Shown piece by piece: positions 8,806-17,633 of a stretch of 64,000 nucleotides of DNA (its first letter is position 1; the number at the start of each line of letters is the position of its first letter). The notes beneath the pieces are model-generated. The model saw only the letters and a list, made by a program, of their open reading frames with translations. It ran no database searches and was not told the DNA's origin. The DNA lies in assembly GCA_023150945.1 (NCBI GenBank), contig JAKLJX010000011.1, positions 62,001 through 126,000 on the forward strand, in the 5' to 3' direction. This DNA comes from a bacterium. GTDB taxonomy: Bacteria > Zhuqueibacterota > Zhuqueibacteria > Zhuqueibacterales > Zhuqueibacteraceae. The translations under genes and the position numbers were made by a program.

Positions 8806-9945
8806 ATGCCGGAGACAATGCAGCCGATGAGCGAGACCGCAAAATCCCGCCCGCAGGTGGCGCGCAAGAAAATTCCGCCGGGAGAGCGGCGCCTGCTCCG
8901 CGCGCCCGCCCAGCTCGGCCGGTGGGCCCGCTGGTGGTGGCGCATCAAGAATGATTCACAATTCCTGCGCCTGCACGTGCAAGTCGCCTTTGCTGCACTG
9001 GTGATTTGGATCGGTGTGGAATTCGTGCTCTTCGTCAAATGGCTGGAGAACGGCGGCCTCGGACCCGCCCCTGAGCGGCCGCCCGGCGTGGAAGGCTTTC
9101 TGCCGTTGAGCGGTTTGATCTCCCTGAAGCACTGGTGGCTCACCGGCACCGTCAATCTGATTCACCCGGCGGCGCTGTTCATCCTGATCGCCATTGTCGT
9201 GCTGGGTGTGCTGTTGAAAAAATCATTCTGCGGCTGGCTCTGCCCCATCGGCTTCCTTTCCGAGCTGCACTGGAAGCTGGGCCGCTGGCTGTTTGGTGGC
9301 AATTGGCGGGTGCCGAAGTGGCTGGATTGGCCGCTGCGCTCGCTCAAGTATTTGCTGCTCTATTTCTTTCTGTATGCCATCCTCTGGCAGATGGGATTGC
9401 CCGCGCTCGATGCCTTCATCAATAGTGCCTACAATCAAGTGGCGGATATCAAGATGCTCCAATTCTTCCAGCATCTCGATCGCACCGGATTGTGGATCAT
9501 CGCGGTGATCGCGCTGCTGTCGCTGCCGATCAAGAATTTCTGGTGCCGCTATCTGTGCCCCTATGGCGCGCTGCTCGGCGCCGGCAGCTTGATCAGTCCG
9601 GTGAAAATCACGCGCAATGCCCAACGCTGCATCGACTGCGAGCTGTGCACCAAAGCCTGCCCTGCGAATATCAAGGTCCATCAAGCAAAGCGCGTGCACT
9701 CCGATGAGTGCATGGCATGCCTGGCCTGCGCCCAGGTGTGCCCGGTGAAAGACACGCTCGATTTGCGCACCCGCGTGCCCGCGCGGCGGGTGCCGGCGCC
9801 GGTGCTGGCGGCGTTGATCGCTGGCGTGTTTGTCGCCATCACCGGCGCCGCCATGCTCGCCAAGCTCTGGCAGAACTCGATCAGCCATGAAGAATACTTG
9901 CGGCACATGCCGCGCATCGAGTCCTACGGACATCCGGGAAGATGA
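8806..9945 (+). CDS. Membrane 4Fe-4S polyferredoxin (NapH/CcoG-like)
   Basis: A 379-residue inner-membrane iron-sulfur protein. It has several hydrophobic helices, two cytoplasmic CxxxCP motifs (CGWLCPIGF and CRYLCPYGA) typical of NapH/MauN/NosR-type proteins, then two 4Fe-4S ferredoxin clusters (CIDCELCTKACP and CMACLACAQVCP), and a last transmembrane helix near the C-terminus. Such proteins pass electrons from quinol or ferredoxin to periplasmic partners; the partner is not encoded nearby. ATG 8806 follows GGAGAG by 5 bases. The start codon of the frame lies further upstream, but without a ribosome site. Confidence 0.85.
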   Translation: MPETMQPMSETAKSRPQVARKKIPPGERRLLRAPAQLGRWARWWWRIKNDSQFLRLHVQVAFAALVIWIGVEFVLFVKWLENGGLGPAPERPPGVEGFLPLSGLISLKHWWLTGTVNLIHPAALFILIAIVVLGVLLKKSFCGWLCPIGFLSELHWKLGRWLFGGNWRVPKWLDWPLRSLKYLLLYFFLYAILWQMGLPALDAFINSAYNQVADIKMLQFFQHLDRTGLWIIAVIALLSLPIKNFWCRYLCPYGALLGAGSLISPVKITRNAQRCIDCELCTKACPANIKVHQAKRVHSDECMACLACAQVCPVKDTLDLRTRVPARRVPAPVLAALIAGVFVAITGAAMLAKLWQNSISHEEYLRHMPRIESYGHPGR

Positions 9946-10169
9946 AATGGTGGGCGGCCACCGGCAGGCTGTTCACACCGGCTGGGCTGGGGGCAGGAGG
10001 AACACAAACAACATCTGGCCGTTCGGCGCTTGCATGACCGCATGGGTGGGATCCCTCGCGAGCGCGAATTTGAAGCCTTCCAGTTGGAGCCGCGCAATCC
10101 GCGCTCTTGCCTCCCGCGGGAGAAGGCAAATGACCGCTCAGGCCAGCGCAAACTCGCCGCCCGCCCGCC

Positions 10170-10568
10170 TTATAACAGTTTCTCCTTCTTGAATCGGTCA
10201 AAGCCTTTCTTCGTCAATCGCCGCAGCTCGGTGAGGAGTTTGCGATCAGCCGCGGCAAAGTTGAAACAGGACTTGCCCTGCATTCGCTTCTTCAGTTCGC
10301 TGGAAATCCCTTCGAGCAGATCGGGAAACATGTAGACCGCGAAGAGATGAAAGCTGACGTAATTCTTGTTGATTTGAGCGGCGCCGAAGAACAGTTCCTT
10401 CTTGTACTTCTCGGTGTAGGGCGTGTTCAAACAGTAGTTGCCGGGCTTGTCTACTTTCACCAGCAAACGCGTTGCAAACGGCAGCAGGATGGCCTTCAAC
10501 TGCTCGAACACTTCCGGGAAATCTGCCTTTCCTGTAGCGGAAGCTTGGGCGGGCTTGGTTCGCAGCAT
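10170..10568 (-). CDS. Conserved hypothetical protein (DUF1801/YdhG-like)
   Basis: A 132-residue soluble protein with no signal peptide. The central stretch (NYCLNTPYTEKYKKELFFGAA, then VSFHLFAVYMFPDLLEGISSELKKRMQGKSCFNF) is of the kind found in small YdhG/DUF1801-type proteins; this is a weak family call. The C-terminus is strongly basic (LTKKGFDRFKKEKLL). ATG 10568 is preceded by GAGGGA at a good distance. It converges with the polyferredoxin gene and diverges from the acyltransferase operon. No function can be given. Confidence 0.72.
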   Translation of the reverse strand: MLRTKPAQASATGKADFPEVFEQLKAILLPFATRLLVKVDKPGNYCLNTPYTEKYKKELFFGAAQINKNYVSFHLFAVYMFPDLLEGISSELKKRMQGKSCFNFAAADRKLLTELRRLTKKGFDRFKKEKLL

Positions 10569-10802
10569 TTTTCTTCCCTCTCTGGTTGTGGCGGCATTGA
10601 TGCAATAGCGTGGGTTGTGAAAAACAGGGGCATATGCTGTCAATGTGGAAGGGCATGCTGCACAATGTGCGTCCCAAAGGCAAGTGTTTTTTCCCGAGAA
10701 GAAATTTGACAAACGATGCCGGTTTTCGTATCTTTGCCGCCGTCAATCTGCTTTCACCGCCGTTTTCTTCACTGCTCCTATTCAACTGAAAAAGGGTTGC
10801 TC

Positions 10803-12140
10803 ATGGCAAAGATAGACATGGTCATGCCGCAAATGGGCGAGAGCATCGCCGAAGGCACGATCCTCAAGTGGCTCAAGAACGTCGGCGACAAGATCGAGCG
10901 CGACGAGACGATTCTTGAAATCAGCACGGACAAAGTCGATTCTGAAATACCCGCGCCCGCCACGGGTGTGCTGGCGAAAATCCTCGTGGAAGAAGGCAAA
11001 ACCGTGGGCGTGGGCACGCCCATCGCTGTGATCGAAACCGACGCTGCCGCAGCAGCCGGTGGCAACGGCAAAGCGGAACAAGCGGCGGCGCCGGCAGCGG
11101 CCGCGCCCGCCCCGGCAATGACGGCGGAAGCACCCGCACCGGCACCCGCAGCCGGCGGCGAAGTGGTGCGCGCCGGCACGCGCTTCTACTCGCCGCTGGT
11201 GCGCGAGATTGCCAAGCAGGAAAATATTTCGATGGCGGAACTGGAGGCCATTCCCGGTTCGGGTGAGGGCGGCCGCGTCACCAAGAAAGATATTCTCGCT
11301 TACGTGGAACAGCGCAAGGCCAAGCCCGCGGCTACCGCTCCCGCACCTGCGGTGGCGCCGGCGAAACCGGCGGCGCCTGTGGCTGCTCCCGCGCCGGCAG
11401 CGCCGCGCCCGGCTCCGGCACCCGCGCCGGCCGTGACGCCCTACGATCAGGATCGTGTCGAGGTCGTGCCGATGGACAACATGCGCCGCCGCATCGCCGA
11501 GCACATGGTGATGAGCAAACAAACCTCGCCCCACGTGTACTCGGTTTCAGTGTGCGACCTGACCAAGATTGTGAAATACCGCGAGCGCGTCAAAAACGAA
11601 TTCGAGCAGCGTGAAGGCACCAAGCTCACCTACACGCCCTTCTTTCTGGAGGCCTGCGTGCGCGCCATTCGCGAGTTTCCGTTGATCAACGCCAGCCTCG
11701 ACGGCAGCAATATCATCATGAAAAAGGCGATCAACCTGGGCGTGGCGGTGGCACTGGACAACGGGCTGATCGTGCCGGTGATCAAGAATGCCGACGCGCT
11801 CAACCTGGTGGGCCTGGCGCGCGCCACCAACGATCTTGCCAATCGCGCCCGCAACAAGCAATTGAAGCCCGATGAAGTGCAGGGCGGCACCTTCAGCATC
11901 ACCAACATGGGCAGCTTCGGCAACCTGTTCGGCATCCCGGTGATCAACCAGCCGCAAGTCGCGATTCTCGGCATCGGCGCGATTCGCAAGACGCCGGTGG
12001 TGGTCGGTGAAGGCATCGCGATTCGCGACATTGTCTATTTGTCGCTCTCGTATGATCATCGTCTGATTGACGGCGCCTATGGCGGGCAATTCCTGCAGCG
12101 CATCGTGGAACATCTGGAATCATTCGATCTGCCCCAATGA
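10803..12140 (+). CDS. Dihydrolipoamide acyltransferase (E2) of a 2-oxoacid dehydrogenase complex
   Basis: A 445-residue E2 subunit that carries acyl groups on a lipoyl arm between E1 and coenzyme A. It has one lipoyl domain (residues 1-78, lipoylated Lys44 in [10 protein letters not shown]), an Ala/Pro linker, a peripheral-subunit-binding domain (about 127-170, [18 protein letters not shown]), a second Ala/Pro linker, and the catalytic domain ending in [10 protein letters not shown] (the HxxxDG active site). The substrate (pyruvate, 2-oxoglutarate or branched-chain oxoacids) cannot be fixed; the pattern is closest to branched-chain/SucB-like E2s. No E1 or E3 gene is nearby. Its stop overlaps the start of lipA by 4 bases, coupling the lipoylated protein to the cofactor-making enzyme. 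Confidence 0.93.
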   Translation: MAKIDMVMPQMGESIAEGTILKWLKNVGDKIERDETILEISTDKVDSEIPAPATGVLAKILVEEGKTVGVGTPIAVIETDAAAAAGGNGKAEQAAAPAAAAPAPAMTAEAPAPAPAAGGEVVRAGTRFYSPLVREIAKQENISMAELEAIPGSGEGGRVTKKDILAYVEQRKAKPAATAPAPAVAPAKPAAPVAAPAPAAPRPAPAPAPAVTPYDQDRVEVVPMDNMRRRIAEHMVMSKQTSPHVYSVSVCDLTKIVKYRERVKNEFEQREGTKLTYTPFFLEACVRAIREFPLINASLDGSNIIMKKAINLGVAVALDNGLIVPVIKNADALNLVGLARATNDLANRARNKQLKPDEVQGGTFSITNMGSFGNLFGIPVINQPQVAILGIGAIRKTPVVVGEGIAIRDIVYLSLSYDHRLIDGAYGGQFLQRIVEHLESFDLPQ

Positions 12141-13042
12141 GCACAGTTCTTCCCATCATCAATTCCGGCCAGCCCTCGCCGTTGCGGGTGGCGCCGCGGC
12201 CGTCATGGCTCAAGGTCAAAATTCCGGGCGGCGAAGGCTACCACGACATCAAGCAACTCGTCGATCAGCATCGCCTGCACACGGTATGTGAGGAGGCGCG
12301 CTGCCCGAACATTGCGGAATGCTGGAGTCGGCGCAGCGCGACCTTCATGATTCTCGGCGACATCTGCACGCGCAGTTGCGGCTTTTGTGCGGTTAAGACC
12401 GGCCGGCCGTCGGGCTTGGACTGGGATGAGCCGAGGCGCGTGGCGGAAGCCGTGGCACGGCTGAATCTGCGGCATGCCGTCATTACTTCGGTCAATCGCG
12501 ATGAATTGCCCGACGGCGGCGCCGCCATCTTCGCGGCCACCATTCGCGCCGTGCGCGTCCAAGTGCCGACCTGCAGCCTCGAGGTGTTGATTCCGGATTT
12601 CAAGGGCAACGAAGCGGCGCTGCACACGGTGCTGGAAGCGCAGCCGGAGATTCTCAATCACAACGTCGAAACCATTGCGCGCTTGTATCGCCGCGTGCGG
12701 CCGCAGGCGGATTACCGCCAGTCGCTGGAATTGTTACAGCGCGCGAAAAAGGCGGGCGCGCTCACGAAATCAGGTTTCATGCTGGGGTTGGGGGAGACCC
12801 TCGAGGAGGCCAAGGAATTGCTGGCTGATCTGCACGGCACCGGGCTGGACATTGCGACCATCGGCCAGTATCTGCAGCCGACGCCCGCGCATCTGCCGGT
12901 GGAGCGGTTCGTGCCGCCGGCAGAGTTCCAGGAGTTGAAGGCGTTTGGCTTGGCGCTCGGCCTGCGCCACGTGGAATCCGGGCCGCTGGTGCGCAGCTCT
13001 TATCATGCGGATGAACAAGCGGAGCCGGTGATGGGTCGCTGA
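12137..13042 (+). CDS. lipA: Lipoyl synthase
   Basis: A 301-residue radical-SAM enzyme that inserts two sulfurs into octanoyl groups on lipoyl domains. Both iron-sulfur sites are visible: the auxiliary cluster cysteines Cys51, Cys56 and Cys62 ([12 protein letters not shown]) and the radical-SAM cysteines Cys77, Cys81 and Cys84 (CTRSCGFC). The C-terminal serine ligand is in RSSYHADE. The start codon overlaps the E2 stop (ATGA), implying translational coupling with its own substrate protein. No lipB is seen in the window. Confidence 0.97.
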   Translation: MSTVLPIINSGQPSPLRVAPRPSWLKVKIPGGEGYHDIKQLVDQHRLHTVCEEARCPNIAECWSRRSATFMILGDICTRSCGFCAVKTGRPSGLDWDEPRRVAEAVARLNLRHAVITSVNRDELPDGGAAIFAATIRAVRVQVPTCSLEVLIPDFKGNEAALHTVLEAQPEILNHNVETIARLYRRVRPQADYRQSLELLQRAKKAGALTKSGFMLGLGETLEEAKELLADLHGTGLDIATIGQYLQPTPAHLPVERFVPPAEFQELKAFGLALGLRHVESGPLVRSSYHADEQAEPVMGR

Positions 13043-13077
13043 ACAGTTTTTCTCAATGCCGAAAGTGGGGTGCAGCC

Positions 13078-13371
13078 ATGTCAGAACAAAAGGTGGAATT
13101 CAGCGGGACAGTCCAAAACACAGTTTGCGAGACCACGCAAAGCAAGTTCACGGGCACCGGCAAAATCACCGGTGCGCCAGCCAAGGAACCGGTAAAGATA
13201 ATAACTGTGAGGAATTTCATCACGGTTTCGTTTGCAACTCAGTATCTCATTGACATTTTCTTTGGTGACGCTGAGGCTGTTCGATGTACAGATTCAAAAT
13301 TTGTTCGGTCAATTCACCGCGAATCCCTCCAGCGAAATTCCTGCCCAAGACACACCTCTCGCAAAGCCTGA
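13078..13371 (+). CDS. Short hypothetical protein, probable 5' half of a frameshifted SPOR gene
   Basis: A 97-residue frame beginning MSEQKVEFSG, with no known domain. Residues 1-50 are polar and low in complexity; a short hydrophobic run follows (FITVSFATQYLIDIFF). The final third (RCTDSKFVRSIHRESLQRNSC) looks like out-of-frame sequence. It overlaps, in a different frame, the SPOR-domain frame that begins at 13232 and has no ATG of its own. The simplest reading is one original gene of 13078-13681 with a frameshift around 13230-13280. It lies 35 bases after lipA. Confidence 0.45.
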   Translation: MSEQKVEFSGTVQNTVCETTQSKFTGTGKITGAPAKEPVKIITVRNFITVSFATQYLIDIFFGDAEAVRCTDSKFVRSIHRESLQRNSCPRHTSRKA

Positions 13372-13681
13372 AGAGCGGATTTCTAACAAAGAAGCTGCAA
13401 CCCCGCATGCGGAAGAACCCTGGCCCGAAAATGTGCCTCCCGCACAGGTTGGTGGCTATATCGTGATTGCCAAGGTTGTTGACAGAGAAAAGGAAGCGAT
13501 GGGTTACGGAGCCAAGCTTCGGCAGAAGCGAATCAGGGCCAACTACTTTTTTGTTGAGGAATCCCGCTACCATGTCTACGTTGGGCCATTCTATACCAAA
13601 GGCACTGCGCAAACGGCGCTGCGATCGGTGCGCCGGGCCGGCTTCAACGAGGCTTACCTGCAGCCAACCGGCCCGCAGTGA
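13232..13681 (+). pseudogene. SPOR-domain protein, probable frameshifted 3' half
   Basis: This frame holds a C-terminal SPOR-like domain (GGYIVIAKVVDREKEAMGYGAKLRQKRIRANYFFVEESRYHVYVGPF ... RSVRRAGFNEAYLQ, given here in part), which binds denuded peptidoglycan glycans at division sites. A low-complexity acidic linker precedes it. Only a TTG is available as start, and the upstream frame supplies a better N-terminus, so the gene is probably split by a frameshift. If the frameshift is a sequencing error, an intact envelope protein of about 200 residues would result. Confidence 0.55.
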
Positions 13682-13855
13682 GAGCCTGTTACAACGTAAT
13701 CGTCGCGGTTGAGGAGAAGAGCGCTGGCAGTGCCTGAGACGATCTGCCTGCGCCGTGGTGGAGGAAGGCTTACGGCGGTATGCTGCCGTTTGGCGTTGTG
13801 CTACATAATTCACAAGTTGCCTGCGTGAATCTGCGCCATGGCGCGCGCGGGCTGG

Positions 13856-14266
13856 CTACTCGAAAGCATAATTGCTCACCGTCCAGCGGCCGTCGGCGCG
13901 GGTGGTGTTGATGAGAATTTCGCGCTGCATTTTCGCGCCGCCCTGGCGCGGCTCGATGGTGAGGTGATAGACGAAGGAAACGTGTTCGGCATCGTTGTCG
14001 GTGCGCGCTTTCAGTTCATAGTCCAGAAACGGCTTCAGTTGGTGAAATTCCCGCTCGCCTTCTTCGAACCGCCGCGCCCCGCCTTTGAGTGACTCGATTT
14101 CCCGGCGCAGCTTGTCCGCCGCCAGACCGCTGGCAATTTCCAAAGCGTGCGTCTGATCGAGTTCGATGAGATAGCGGTAGCAGAATGTCTCGGCGATTTC
14201 GCGCGGATCGTTGCCCGGCCCGCACGCGGCCAGCAGCACCGCGAGGCCGGCCCACACCGTTCGCAT
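13856..14266 (-). CDS. Predicted lipoprotein of unknown function
   Basis: A 136-residue protein with a short lipoprotein signal (MRTVWAGLAVLLAACGPG, lipobox cysteine at residue 15). After acylation by Lgt and cleavage it would be envelope-anchored. The mature part, with an EIAETFCYRYLIELD helix, a charged central helix and a C-terminal strand-rich half (YHLTIEPRQGGAKMQREILINTTRADGRWTV in part), resembles NTF2/DUF4878-like small lipoproteins, but I cannot name a family with confidence. The frame extends 23 residues upstream, without a hydrophobic signal. Confidence 0.7.
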   Translation of the reverse strand: MRTVWAGLAVLLAACGPGNDPREIAETFCYRYLIELDQTHALEIASGLAADKLRREIESLKGGARRFEEGEREFHQLKPFLDYELKARTDNDAEHVSFVYHLTIEPRQGGAKMQREILINTTRADGRWTVSNYAFE

Positions 14267-14453
14267 TTTTCCCAGCACGTTCTTCCCTCCGCGTCTTGCG
14301 CTGCACCAGGGCATTGCCAAAACTCCGGTTGCCATGACAATCGAACTGAGGCCGCCGCCGGCAACTGCTGCACCTGAGATTTCAGCAAGTCAAGCGCGCG
14401 GCAGCGCCGGCCAAAATAGGCCGGCAGGCCGCGAATGTCAAGCGAAAACATCC

Positions 14454-14482
14454 TTGACATTCCACCAGGCAGAACTTATATT
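14454..14482 (+). promoter_or_regulatory. Sigma-70-type promoter for the HMA protein gene
   Basis: TTGACA (14454-14459) and TATATT (14477-14482) are separated by exactly 17 bases, a near-consensus promoter. Transcription would start about 14490, giving a leader of about 20 nt before ATG 14513. Confidence 0.75.
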
Positions 14483-14512
14483 GCCCGGTCTTTTGAATCT
14501 CTCAAGAACGTA

Positions 14513-14908
14513 ATGGAGGCTCAGGTGAAAAAAGTCGTGCTCGGCGGTGCTGCCATGCTCGCCATGGTGTTGGTGGGTTTTCTGCTGTTGCCGAAACACG
14601 GCACGGTGCAAAGTGCAGTGATTCCGGTGTCGGGAATGACGTGTGATGGTTGCGCCACGCGCATCACGCAAGCGCTCGAAGAATTGGACGGCGTTACCGC
14701 CGCGGAAGTGAGCTTTGCCAAGCGCGCAGCGAGTGTGCAGTTCAATCCGGCGGTGATTTCAGAAACCGCGATCGCGGGCGCGATCACGAAACTGGGATAT
14801 CAGGCCGGCGCGTCCAACACCAGCACGCCGCCCGCCGCCTGTGAGCCGGGCGACCAGGCCGCCACCGGCGGTTGCTGCACCTCCAAGGCCAAGCCTTCCA
14901 ACACCTGA
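14513..14908 (+). CDS. Membrane-anchored heavy-metal-associated (HMA) domain protein
   Basis: A 131-residue protein with one N-terminal transmembrane/signal-anchor segment (VVLGGAAMLAMVLVGFLLL, residues about 8-26) and a MerP/CopZ-type HMA domain. The metal site is in VSGMTCDGCATRI (GMTCxxC), and the rest of the ferredoxin-like fold ends with AITKLGYQA. A cysteine-rich C-terminus (CEPGD ... GGCCTSK) may add metal ligands. It probably handles Hg(II), Cu(I) or a similar soft metal at the outer face of the inner membrane. No transporter is adjacent. It has its own strong promoter and a terminator-like hairpin downstream. Confidence 0.85.
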   Translation: MEAQVKKVVLGGAAMLAMVLVGFLLLPKHGTVQSAVIPVSGMTCDGCATRITQALEELDGVTAAEVSFAKRAASVQFNPAVISETAIAGAITKLGYQAGASNTSTPPAACEPGDQAATGGCCTSKAKPSNT

Positions 14909-14938
14909 TTCTTGCCTCAACCTGTTTTGTGCACTGGA

Positions 14939-14998
14939 GCCCCGCCTCGAAAAAACGCTGTGCTGTCGGCAGCGGCGATGAAGTGGCGGGGCTTCGTT
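14939..14998 (+). terminator. Stem-loop after the HMA gene
   Basis: GCCCCGCC (14939-14946) pairs perfectly with GGCGGGGC (14985-14992) and is followed by TTCGTTTT. The 38-nt loop is long for an intrinsic terminator, but position and T-rich tail fit termination before the next gene. Confidence 0.5.
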
Positions 14999-15029
14999 TT
15001 GAATGACTCTTGCGGTTACCGTCGTGACC

Positions 15030-16112
15030 ATGCGACTCAAGCTGATTGCCAGTCTGCTGATCAGCGTGATCTTCACGTATCTCGCTTTTCGCGGGATCGA
15101 TTTCACGCTGATGTGGCGCACCCTGCAACAAGCCAACTACTGGCTGCTGGCGCCGACCTTGCTGTTCATGTACGCCAGCTTATGGCTGCGTGCCGTGCGT
15201 TGGGGCTACTTCATGAAGCCGATCAAACCGGTTGCGGTGAAGCAACTGTTTGCGGCCATGATGATCGGCTACTACGGCAACAACGTCTTTCCCTTCCGGT
15301 TGGGAGAAGTGTTGCGCGCCTACGCGGTCGGCAAGTCCGCAGGCGTGTCGCGCATGGCCTCCTTCGCGACGATCTTCGTCGAGCGCATCATTGATGTCAT
15401 TTCCCTGCTGCTGCTGCTCGGCGTGTCGTTGCTGTTTCACGACTATCCCGCCTGGATCGAACGCGGCGGTGCACTACTGCTCAGCGTCACGGTGGCCTGC
15501 ACCGTGTTCATCGTCTTCCTGATGGAACGCACGGAAAAGACACTCGCCTTCGTCACCCGGCTCATGCGCTTTTTCCCCGCGAAGGTGCAAGCCTCGGTGC
15601 GCAAACTGCTCGGCTCATTTTTGGAAGGCTTTGGCATTTTCAAGAAGACGGAGCATTACTGGTCGGTGGTCTGGCAATCGTTCGCCATCTGGCTCTGCTA
15701 TGCCGCGATTGTGTTCGTGACGCTCGAGGCCTTCGACCTCAACCGCCAGTATCAAATGCCGCCGGGCGCCAGTTTGGTCATCCTGGTGATGACCAGCATC
15801 GCGATCATGGTGCCGGCCGCCCCCGGTTACGTCGGCTCGTTTCACTGGGTTTGCCAGCAAGCGCTGGTGCTCTTCGGTGTCTCCGCCAGTGAATCACTGG
15901 GCTTTGCCGTGGTTTCCCACGTGGTGAATTTCATTCCGATCACGATCCTGGGTTTTTATTACTACTATCACCAGCATCTGCATCTGCGCGAGGCAGTAGC
16001 CGTTGCCTCTGCCGGCGATTTGGCTTCCAACGGGACGGCGCCTCCTCTCCCGACCGAGGTACAAACCGTCGACCGCCAACCACAATCCCAAGAGAATTCA
16101 ACCCGCATCTGA
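15030..16112 (+). CDS. UPF0104/LPG-synthase-TM-like membrane protein (YbhN/AglD family)
   Basis: A polytopic inner-membrane protein of about 360 residues (from MRLKLIASLLISVIFTYLAF) belonging to the lysylphosphatidylglycerol-synthase transmembrane/UPF0104 family. The family signature NNVFPFRLGEVLRAYAVGK is present, followed by RMASFATIFVERIIDV. Relatives flip or bind polyprenyl- or phospho-lipids, but the role here is unknown. The C-terminus is an extramembranous polar tail. ATG 15030 gives the first helix cleanly; an upstream in-frame start at 15003 is less likely. The MFS gene begins one base after the stop. Confidence 0.85.
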   Translation: MRLKLIASLLISVIFTYLAFRGIDFTLMWRTLQQANYWLLAPTLLFMYASLWLRAVRWGYFMKPIKPVAVKQLFAAMMIGYYGNNVFPFRLGEVLRAYAVGKSAGVSRMASFATIFVERIIDVISLLLLLGVSLLFHDYPAWIERGGALLLSVTVACTVFIVFLMERTEKTLAFVTRLMRFFPAKVQASVRKLLGSFLEGFGIFKKTEHYWSVVWQSFAIWLCYAAIVFVTLEAFDLNRQYQMPPGASLVILVMTSIAIMVPAAPGYVGSFHWVCQQALVLFGVSASESLGFAVVSHVVNFIPITILGFYYYYHQHLHLREAVAVASAGDLASNGTAPPLPTEVQTVDRQPQSQENSTRI

Positions 16113-16113
16113 C

Positions 16114-17625
16114 ATGCCTCTCGCCGATCAATCCCGCGCGGTTCTGCTGGTCACCCTTGCCATTTTTCTGCAGGTGCTGCTGGCGGCGCTGGACACCACC
16201 ATTGTCAGCACCGCCATGCCCACGGTCGCCGCGGCGCTTGGCGGCATGCACTTGTACAGCGGCGTGTTTTCGGCTTACATGATCGCCAGCACCATCGCCA
16301 CTCCCATTGCCGGCAAGCTCTCCGATCAATTCAACCGTAAGAAGATGTACCTGGCGAGCATCACCGCGTTTTTGGCGACTTCGATGCTGTGCGGCGTGGC
16401 GCCCAGCATGATCTGGCTCATTGTCTGCCGCGCGCTGCAGGGCTTGGCCGGCGGCACGATGTTCGCGATTTCATTGAGCCTGGTCGCGGTGCTTTATGCC
16501 CCGCACGAACGCGGCAAGATTCAGGGCATCATCAGCTCCTTGTGGGCGATTGCCAGCATGATCGGCCCCCCGCTCGGCGGCTACGTCGTGCAGCATCTTT
16601 CCTGGCGCTGGGCGTTTTATCTCAACCTGCCGGTCGGCATTCTGGCGATGGCTTTCATTCATCGTTTTCTGCATGATCCCGCCACCGCCGGCCGGCAGGC
16701 CTCCATCGATTATGCCGGCGCTGCAGTGCTCACCACGCTGGTGGCGGGCGTGATGGTTTTATCGAACAATCTGCAAGCCTTCTCCCGCCTGGCGTTGTTG
16801 CTGTCTGGCGCGGCCTTGGTGGCGCTGCTGCTGGTATTGGTGCGCATCGAGCGGCGCGCGGCGGCGCCCATCATGCCGCTGGCATTGTTGCGCCAGGGCG
16901 ATATCGCCGCCGCTAATCTGACCACATTTGTCACCGGCATTTGTACGTTCGGCTTCATCGTTTTCGCGCCGCTGTTTGTGCAGGGCGTGTTGTCCGGCAC
17001 TGCCACCGCGGCGGGATTGGTGTTGATACCGCTCAGCATCGGCTGGGGAGGAGGCAGCTTTTCTTCGGCGCACTTTCTGAATCGCGTGGGCTACCGGCCG
17101 GTGGCCATGCTGGGCGCGTTGTTCATGATCGCCGGATTCGGCTACCTGAGTTTTGCCATGCATTCGCCCACTTTCGCCGGGATTGCCACGGTGGGTTTCG
17201 TGATCGGCACCGGCATGGGTTTGGCCACCAATGTGATCACTGTGGCCGTGCAGAACAGTGCCGCGCCGCAACACATCGGTACCGCCACGTCGTCGACGAT
17301 TTTCTCCCGCGCACTCGGCGGCGCGGTGGGCGTCAGTATGCTCGGCGCGATTCTGGCCGGTCGCGTGGCTGCGCTGGTCGGCGGCCCGGCGGCCGGCGGC
17401 GCCAATGGCGGCTTGGCGGAGATTCGCGCCCTGCTGCTGCCGGAGACACGCGCGCAGATTCCGCCGGAATCGTTCGTGCATTTGCAGCATGGCCTGGCCG
17501 AAGGCCTGCACACCGTGTTTGCCGTTTGTGGTGTGCTTTCGCTCGCCGCATTCCTGGTGACCTTGCGGGTTTCGGCGCGGCGGCCGCACGAGGAGAGCAA
17601 GACCCTTCATTCAACCGTTCATTAG
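16114..17625 (+). CDS. MFS multidrug transporter, DHA2-type (14 TM)
   Basis: A 503-residue major facilitator exporter of the 14-helix drug:H+ antiporter-2 (EmrB/QacA-like) group. Helix 1 has LAALDTTIVSTAMPTVAAAL (motif D1). The cytoplasmic loop SDQFNRKKMYL is motif A, and LQGLAGGTMFAISLSLV corresponds to the motif B region. It follows the UPF0104 gene by one base and precedes an AP-superfamily enzyme gene by 8 bases, forming a tight three-gene run. Its substrate cannot be told from sequence; a lipid or envelope link with the neighbours is possible but speculative. Confidence 0.9.
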   Translation: MPLADQSRAVLLVTLAIFLQVLLAALDTTIVSTAMPTVAAALGGMHLYSGVFSAYMIASTIATPIAGKLSDQFNRKKMYLASITAFLATSMLCGVAPSMIWLIVCRALQGLAGGTMFAISLSLVAVLYAPHERGKIQGIISSLWAIASMIGPPLGGYVVQHLSWRWAFYLNLPVGILAMAFIHRFLHDPATAGRQASIDYAGAAVLTTLVAGVMVLSNNLQAFSRLALLLSGAALVALLLVLVRIERRAAAPIMPLALLRQGDIAAANLTTFVTGICTFGFIVFAPLFVQGVLSGTATAAGLVLIPLSIGWGGGSFSSAHFLNRVGYRPVAMLGALFMIAGFGYLSFAMHSPTFAGIATVGFVIGTGMGLATNVITVAVQNSAAPQHIGTATSSTIFSRALGGAVGVSMLGAILAGRVAALVGGPAAGGANGGLAEIRALLLPETRAQIPPESFVHLQHGLAEGLHTVFAVCGVLSLAAFLVTLRVSARRPHEESKTLHSTVH

Positions 17626-17633
17626 CTTGCGCC

